From the NCBI RefSeq assembly GCF_900156685.1, contig NZ_FTOJ01000002.1, positions 186,001 through 250,000 of the forward strand: a stretch of 64,000 bases of DNA, given 5' to 3'. This document shows positions 59,277-64,000 of this stretch, piece by piece. The stretch's first letter is position 1. Each line of letters begins with the position of its first letter. Below the pieces are notes generated by a model. It saw only the letters and a program-made list of their open reading frames with translations. It made no database searches and was not told where the DNA came from. A program made the translations under genes and the position numbers. Source of the DNA: Chryseobacterium piscicola. Its GTDB lineage: Bacteria > Bacteroidota > Bacteroidia > Flavobacteriales > Weeksellaceae.

Positions 59277-59978
59277 ATGAGTTTTAAAATAAAATACTTA
59301 CCTCTTTTACTTCTTCCGCTTTCTCTAAGCCTAAACGCTCAGGAAATTAAAACCACACTCAACAAAGAAGTACAACGTACAGAAAAAATATCCTACATAC
59401 TAGATTATCCTGCTAATGCAAAAGGAAAAGTTCCGTTGGTTGTTTTTCTGCATGGTTCAGGTGAAAGAGGAAACGATCTCGAAAAAGTAAAAGCACACAG
59501 TCCTTTTACCTATAAAAATTTAATCAAAGAACCTGTCGCAATTTTAGCACCACAATGCCCGGCAGATTCTTGGTGGGATACCGTTACAGTATATCATTTA
59601 ATCAAAGAAATTCAGGCAAAATACAAAATAGATGACTCTAGAATTTATCTTACCGGTCTTTCAATGGGCGGTTGGGGAACGCTGAAATTAGCAATGGAGC
59701 ATCCCGAAATGTTTGCGGCAGTAGTTTCTGTTTGTGCGCCTACAGATAGAGTGATGTACGCCAATATTCATCAATACAAAAATCTAAACATAAAGATCTT
59801 CCATGGCGGAATGGACGATGTCGTTTTACCTGAAAATGCATTTAATTTTTACCAAAAACTTCATCCCATCAATCCATCAGCAGAATTAACGATTTTCCCG
59901 AATGACAATCATAATTCTTGGGATTCCACTTATTCAAACCCAGCATTATACAAATGGATGTTGAGTAAAAGAAAATAG
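59277..59978 (+). CDS. exported alpha/beta hydrolase (prolyl oligopeptidase/esterase type)
   Basis: 233 residues: signal peptide (about 1-21, LSLSLNAQ), oxyanion block VPLVVFLHGSGERG, nucleophile elbow GLSMGGWG (serine), acid in HGGMDD and base in NDNHNSW. All triad members are visible. It lies in the middle of the glucan locus, so a carbohydrate esterase that removes acyl decorations is likely; a peptidase role is less so. Starts 4 bp from an upstream A-rich stretch, no SD. Confidence 0.85.
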   Translation: MSFKIKYLPLLLLPLSLSLNAQEIKTTLNKEVQRTEKISYILDYPANAKGKVPLVVFLHGSGERGNDLEKVKAHSPFTYKNLIKEPVAILAPQCPADSWWDTVTVYHLIKEIQAKYKIDDSRIYLTGLSMGGWGTLKLAMEHPEMFAAVVSVCAPTDRVMYANIHQYKNLNIKIFHGGMDDVVLPENAFNFYQKLHPINPSAELTIFPNDNHNSWDSTYSNPALYKWMLSKRK

Positions 59979-60247
59979 AAGTAATTGATTTTAATTGAAT
60001 CATTTTATGATTGTCCGTTTTTATTCATAATGCTAAATTTTATCGCAAAACCACGCAAAGATTTTTTTACGAATCAACGTTTTTAAGCTAAACAAAAGAC
60101 GTAAACTTAATAATGAAAACCAAAGATTTTTTAATTGTGATAAATTGTGGATATTCAAAAATCATTTAACAAAATTATTTAAGATTTTAAAAAGAATAAT
60201 CAGTTAAATAAAAACAAAACAAAAATATAATTTAAGAAGATAGATAT

Positions 60248-62575
60248 ATGAAAAAGTTAATTGTAATCGCCACTTTGGCACTTGCGCCCATGTTTTCGGC
60301 ACAAGAAATGGTCACGAAGCCCGTACAGTCTTATCAGACGGCGCAGTATCAGGCTAAGAAAAAAGCTTTTGTTGATGCTCTTTTGGCTAAAATGACTTTA
60401 GATGAAAAAATCGGACAGCTCAATTTACCAAGCTCAGGCGATTTTACAACAGGTTTGGCAAAAAGCTCAGATATTGGTAAAAAAGTAGAACAGGGATTAG
60501 TCGGTGGACTTTTCAATATAAAAGGTGCTGATAAAATTAAAGCCGTACAAAAAGTAGCGGTAGAAAACAGCCGACTAAAAATTCCTTTGATCTTCGGGAT
60601 GGATGTCATTCACGGTTATGAAACGACATTCCCGATTCCATTAGGTTTAGCAGCTTCTTGGGATATGAGCTTAGTTCAGCAGTCTGCAAGAGTTGCCGCA
60701 AGAGAAGCCGCAGCAGACGGAATCAACTGGACGTTTTCTCCAATGGTAGATATTTCACGTGAACCACGTTGGGGAAGGGTTTCTGAAGGTTCTGGTGAAG
60801 ATCCGTATTTAGGAAGTGAAGTCGCAAAAAATATGGTATATGGTTACCAAGGAAAGGATTTGGCAAACGGAACCAATATTTTGGCGTGTGTAAAACATTT
60901 TGCACTGTACGGAGCTGGTGAAGCGGGTAGAGATTACAATACAGTTGATATGAGCCATGTGAGAATGTTCAACGAATATTTCCCTCCTTACAAAGCGGCA
61001 GTTGATGCCGGTGTAGCTTCTGTAATGGCTTCTTTCAATGAAGTGGACGGAGTTCCAGCCACAGGAAGCAGGTGGTTACAGACGGAAGTATTGAGAAATG
61101 AGTGGAAATTCAAAGGTTTTGTAGTTACAGATTATACTGGGATCAATGAGATGGTAGACCACGGAATGGGGGACCTTCAGCAGGTTTCTGTATTGGCTTT
61201 AAAAGCGGGTGTTGATATGGATATGGTAGGTGAAGGATTTTTAACAACACTTAAAAAATCTTTATCTGAAGGAAAAGTAACACAAGCTGAAATTGATTTA
61301 GCAGCCAAAAGAATTCTTGAAGCGAAATATGATTTAGGTTTATTCGATAATCCATACAAACATGGCGATGCAAAGTTGGCTGCAAAGGAAGTTTACAGCA
61401 TAGAAAACCGAAATATTGCAAGAAATGCAGCTGCTCAATCAATGGTTTTAATGAAAAATGAAAATCAGGTTTTACCATTGAAAAAGGCTGGAACTGTTGC
61501 TGTAATTGGCCCACTGGTAAACAACTCAATGAATATGGCAGGAACTTGGAGTGTGGCTACAAAGCACGCTGTTTCTGTTAATTTGATGCAAGGCCTTCAG
61601 GCAAATTATGGTAAAGATGTGAAATTCCTTTCTGCGAAAGGCGCAAACATTGATTACGATGCTAAATTAGAAGATATTTATGCTGCTCATGGTAAGAAAA
61701 CCGACAGAGACAATCGTTCAAAAGAAGAGTTGCTAAAAGAAGCGGTTGACATTGCCAACAAAGCAGATGTTATTGTTTTAGCTATCGGAGAATCTGCCGA
61801 AATGAGCGGAGAATCTTCTTCAAGAACTGAAATTACCATTCCTCAATCTCAAGTAGATCTGTTGAATGAACTCAAAAAGACCGGAAAACCCATTGCAATG
61901 GTACTTTTCACAGGCCGTCCTTTGGCTTTAACCAATGTAAAAGATACTCCTGATGCTATTTTGAATGCTTGGTTTGCCGGTTCAGAAGCTGGAAATGCCA
62001 TTGCAGATGTTTTGTTTGGAAAAGTAAATCCTTCAGGAAAATTGCCGATGACTTTCCCGAGAAGTCTTGGGCAGGTTCCTATTTATTATAATGCTAAAAA
62101 TACAGGTCGTCCATTAGACCAAAAATTGGTAGATAAATGTGAGTACCAAAGATTCCGTTCAAATTATATGGATGAATGTAATACACCATTATATCCCTTT
62201 GGATATGGTTTGAGCTATACTAAATTCAACTATTCTGATGTAACTGTTTCTAATGCCAATCCAAAAGGAAATCAAACAGTTCAGGCTTCGGTTACAGTTA
62301 CCAATTCTGGAAATTATGATGGGGCAGAAGTTGTACAGTTGTACATAAGAGATTGGGTAGGAACAATCACAAGACCGGTGAAAGAACTGAAAGGTTTCCA
62401 AAAAGTGATGCTTAAAAAAGGGGAATCTAAAAAAGTAACTTTTGATATCACTCCTGAAAATCTGAAATTCTATAATGGAGATTTGAAATTTGACTGGGAA
62501 CCTGGGGAATTTGAAATCATGATTGGTACCAATTCTGAAGAAGTAAAACATTCAAAAATAAATTGGACGAAATAA
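60248..62575 (+). CDS. GH3 family beta-glucosidase
   Basis: 775 residues: signal peptide (1-18), GH3 N-terminal barrel with nucleophile D295 in FVVTDYTG, KHFALYGAGEAGRDYN and FGMDVIHGYET substrate loops, GH3 C-terminal sandwich with candidate acid/base E522 in MSGESSSR, and a C-terminal fibronectin-III-like domain (about 690-775). Close to BglX; in this locus it probably releases glucose from the sophoro-oligosaccharides made by the GH144-type enzyme. Periplasmic. Confidence 0.94.
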   Translation: MKKLIVIATLALAPMFSAQEMVTKPVQSYQTAQYQAKKKAFVDALLAKMTLDEKIGQLNLPSSGDFTTGLAKSSDIGKKVEQGLVGGLFNIKGADKIKAVQKVAVENSRLKIPLIFGMDVIHGYETTFPIPLGLAASWDMSLVQQSARVAAREAAADGINWTFSPMVDISREPRWGRVSEGSGEDPYLGSEVAKNMVYGYQGKDLANGTNILACVKHFALYGAGEAGRDYNTVDMSHVRMFNEYFPPYKAAVDAGVASVMASFNEVDGVPATGSRWLQTEVLRNEWKFKGFVVTDYTGINEMVDHGMGDLQQVSVLALKAGVDMDMVGEGFLTTLKKSLSEGKVTQAEIDLAAKRILEAKYDLGLFDNPYKHGDAKLAAKEVYSIENRNIARNAAAQSMVLMKNENQVLPLKKAGTVAVIGPLVNNSMNMAGTWSVATKHAVSVNLMQGLQANYGKDVKFLSAKGANIDYDAKLEDIYAAHGKKTDRDNRSKEELLKEAVDIANKADVIVLAIGESAEMSGESSSRTEITIPQSQVDLLNELKKTGKPIAMVLFTGRPLALTNVKDTPDAILNAWFAGSEAGNAIADVLFGKVNPSGKLPMTFPRSLGQVPIYYNAKNTGRPLDQKLVDKCEYQRFRSNYMDECNTPLYPFGYGLSYTKFNYSDVTVSNANPKGNQTVQASVTVTNSGNYDGAEVVQLYIRDWVGTITRPVKELKGFQKVMLKKGESKKVTFDITPENLKFYNGDLKFDWEPGEFEIMIGTNSEEVKHSKINWTK

Positions 62576-62584
62576 TAATTCCAT

Positions 62585-62611
62585 AAAGCCATTCGAAAGA
62601 GTGGCTTTTTT
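62585..62611 (+). terminator. terminator at the end of the glucan locus
   Basis: AAAGCCATTC (62585-62594), loop GAAA, GAGTGGCTTT (62599-62608) with one G-U, then T run. Confidence 0.8.
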
Positions 62612-62854
62612 CATGGGTAAAGAGTGGTTTTTACCTCAAACTGCCTCACGATCTCTACATAATGAAAAGCGCAAAGTTGTGATAATCTTTGCGAAGCATA
62701 ATGTACTGACGTTATTTTCTAGTTCAACATCCACCATATTTTCAGAATTTTTATTTCAGATAAAAAAACTGAATGATAAATATGTAAAAGTGAATGCTTA
62801 TAAGAGAAATGATTCTGTCGGAAAGTCAATGTTTTTGGTCTTTATACTAGATAG
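62612..62854. other. spacer without a supported gene
   Basis: 243 bp between the glucan locus and a convergent lipoprotein gene. An 85-codon frame crosses it but starts inside the terminator and has no family resemblance, so I see no gene here. Confidence 0.5.
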
Positions 62855-63433
62855 TTAGGTAATAAATGTGTTTGTAATCTCTTTTATGATCCAGCTTCCA
62901 TCTTTTTGTTTTTCAAGTAAATATCCAAAACCAATTCCAAAAACTGAGTCACGATAAATGGTTTCTATATAAACAAAATTATCATTAAAATATATAGGAT
63001 TTGAAAATTGATACAACTTTTTTTGCCTATCAATATCTTGTTTATGAGCTATTTGGATGTTTGAATTTATCTTAGTATCAATATTTAAGGAATCAAAGAT
63101 GTATACGTTCTGTTTTAATAAATTTAATGAGTCAGATTTTCTGTTTCTAAATTTACTTCCTTTCAAATCTAATAAACGAATAATGTTTTTATTGAAAAAT
63201 GAAGGTGGTCCTGGCTCTTCACCTAAGATCTCTTTTTGACTTGGAACATAGATTTTTAATTTCTTAAGTTCAGGATTTATTAAAAATTGATGATTCTTAT
63301 TAAAGTTGTTTCTTTTGGATTCATTTTTCAAAACACTATACAATATCTTGTTTAATTCTACTTTCTCATCTTTTTCTTTCTTAGAACAGCCGATGATAAT
63401 AAGGGAAATGATGACGAAGAAAATTTTATTCAT
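62855..63433 (-). CDS. hypothetical lipoprotein
   Basis: 192 residues with lipobox LIIIGC and a lysine-rich linker (SKKEKDEKVE). Mature part ends IYRDSVFGIGFGYLLEKQKDGSWIIKEI, a beta-strand-rich end as in small NTF2- or lipocalin-like folds, but no family is recognised. Very A/T rich. Convergent with the glucan locus. Confidence 0.7.
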   Translation of the reverse strand: MNKIFFVIISLIIIGCSKKEKDEKVELNKILYSVLKNESKRNNFNKNHQFLINPELKKLKIYVPSQKEILGEEPGPPSFFNKNIIRLLDLKGSKFRNRKSDSLNLLKQNVYIFDSLNIDTKINSNIQIAHKQDIDRQKKLYQFSNPIYFNDNFVYIETIYRDSVFGIGFGYLLEKQKDGSWIIKEITNTFIT

Positions 63434-63491
63434 TTCAAAATGTTAGCTAATAAAATTACATATAAAACTTGAAAAAATAAATTTTAAAAAA

Positions 63492-63518
63492 AAATCTGCC
63501 TCCAAAAGAAGCAGATTT
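63492..63518 (-). terminator. terminator of ohr
   Basis: AAATCTGC (63492-63499) with GCAGATTT (63511-63518); T-rich on the minus strand beyond. Confidence 0.75.
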
Positions 63519-63541
63519 ATATAATTTAAAAGAAAAAAATC

Positions 63542-63964
63542 TTAGTTATTCGTCACCGAAAGTTTCACTTCAATATTATTTCTTGTCGCATTAGAATACG
63601 GACAAATCTGATGAGCTTTTTCTGTCAACGACTGAGCTTCTTCAATGGAAACTCCTGGAATATTCACATCTAATTCTGCAGCCAGACCAAAACCACCATC
63701 CTCATTTTGTCCGATGCTTACTTTTGCAGCAACCGAAGTTTCTCCGGTTTCAATTTTAGATTTACTGATGATTAAATTTAATGCACTGTCAAAACAAGCT
63801 GCATATCCTGCTGCGAAAAGCATTTCAGGATTGGTGAAATCGTCATTCGCTCCACCTAATCCTTTTGGCATTCTTACTTCAAGATCCAAAACTCCGTTAT
63901 CACTTTTTACCTGTCCGTTTCTTCCGCCTTTTGCGGTAACGTTGGTTGTATATAATGTTTTCAT
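63542..63964 (-). CDS. ohr: organic hydroperoxide resistance protein
   Basis: 140-residue Ohr/OsmC-fold peroxidase. Both catalytic cysteines are present in family contexts: GYAACFDSAL and HQICPYSNATRNN; the start MKTLYTTNVTAKGGRNGQV is typical. Reduces organic and lipid hydroperoxides with lipoylated partners. Monocistronic; the promoter is only partly inside the window. Confidence 0.96.
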   Translation of the reverse strand: MKTLYTTNVTAKGGRNGQVKSDNGVLDLEVRMPKGLGGANDDFTNPEMLFAAGYAACFDSALNLIISKSKIETGETSVAAKVSIGQNEDGGFGLAAELDVNIPGVSIEEAQSLTEKAHQICPYSNATRNNIEVKLSVTNN

Positions 63965-64000
63965 TTATTTTTGAATTTTATTTAAAATTTTCTGAACTGT

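Noticed and set aside
60030..60090. CGCAAAACCACGCAAAG stretch before the GH3 gene as a regulatory repeat
   Set aside because: It has only a partial internal repeat and no second copy in the window; it may be an interspersed remnant but cannot be supported.
62601..62858. 85-codon open frame after the GH3 gene
   Set aside because: It begins inside the terminator hairpin, has no signal, motif or family likeness, and overlaps the convergent lipoprotein gene.

Overview
The window looks like a piece of chromosome from a flavobacterium of the Chryseobacterium type. The evidence is low GC, A/T-rich spacers, promoters of the Bacteroidota form (TAnnTTTG at -7), almost no Shine-Dalgarno sequences, a SusC/SusD pair, a GldA-like ABC ATPase, many Sec-signal and lipoprotein precursors, and two alpha-2-macroglobulin giants. 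Most of it is ordinary housekeeping and envelope coding; one short stretch (about 20.6-25.6 kb) is decayed accessory DNA.

Layout. 0-2.5 kb: the 5' part of an M13 peptidase, cinA and a DUF7832-like gene. 2.5-11.9 kb: a histidine kinase / WG-like protein / LytTR response regulator operon, facing a small secreted protein, a polytopic membrane protein, a SIMPL protein, a DUF4139 (MuiA-like) protein and a VWA protein. Three of the promoters here carry the same 29-bp double box, two CACCAAGT-like copies exactly 21 bp apart, 28-29 bp upstream of a -7 element. I read this as the LytTR regulator's own operator and the window's best candidate for an undescribed regulon. 12-20.2 kb: lipocalin, purK-DUF1543, TauE/SafE-DUF1634, a VOC protein, a complete M13 peptidase, gldA. 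20.2-22.7 kb: a cupin pseudogene and a Crp/Fnr - GlcG-like - HIUase operon. 22.7-25.5 kb: an orphan Rhs C-terminal toxin module with a downstream candidate immunity protein that looks like domain III of EF-Tu, two 278-bp copies of an Rhs segment, a beheaded XRE regulator, the tail of a serine recombinase, and tRNA-Arg(ACG).

25.6-32.3 kb: a periplasmic-binding lipoprotein, mtgA, a Gcr-type membrane protein, DUF721, a lipoprotein, recF and a UbiA-like membrane protein. 32.3-44.1 kb: two tandem alpha-2-macroglobulin family genes (about 1960 residues each); the first has a calcium-type thrombospondin-3 motif in its otherwise variable linker. 44.1-52.9 kb: an LprI-like pseudogene, DUF1569, small envelope proteins, two VOC proteins (one behind an eight-copy TAAACAT repeat), a CPA1 antiporter, glutaminyl cyclase, deoxynucleoside kinase, ArsC-like, DUF493 and DUF4197 genes.

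53-62.6 kb: a polysaccharide utilisation locus, SusC - SusD - GH144-type glucanase - alpha/beta hydrolase - GH3 beta-glucosidase. The enzyme pair suggests capture of beta-1,2-glucan, endo-cleavage to sophoro-oligosaccharides and hydrolysis to glucose. The right edge holds a lipoprotein and ohr.
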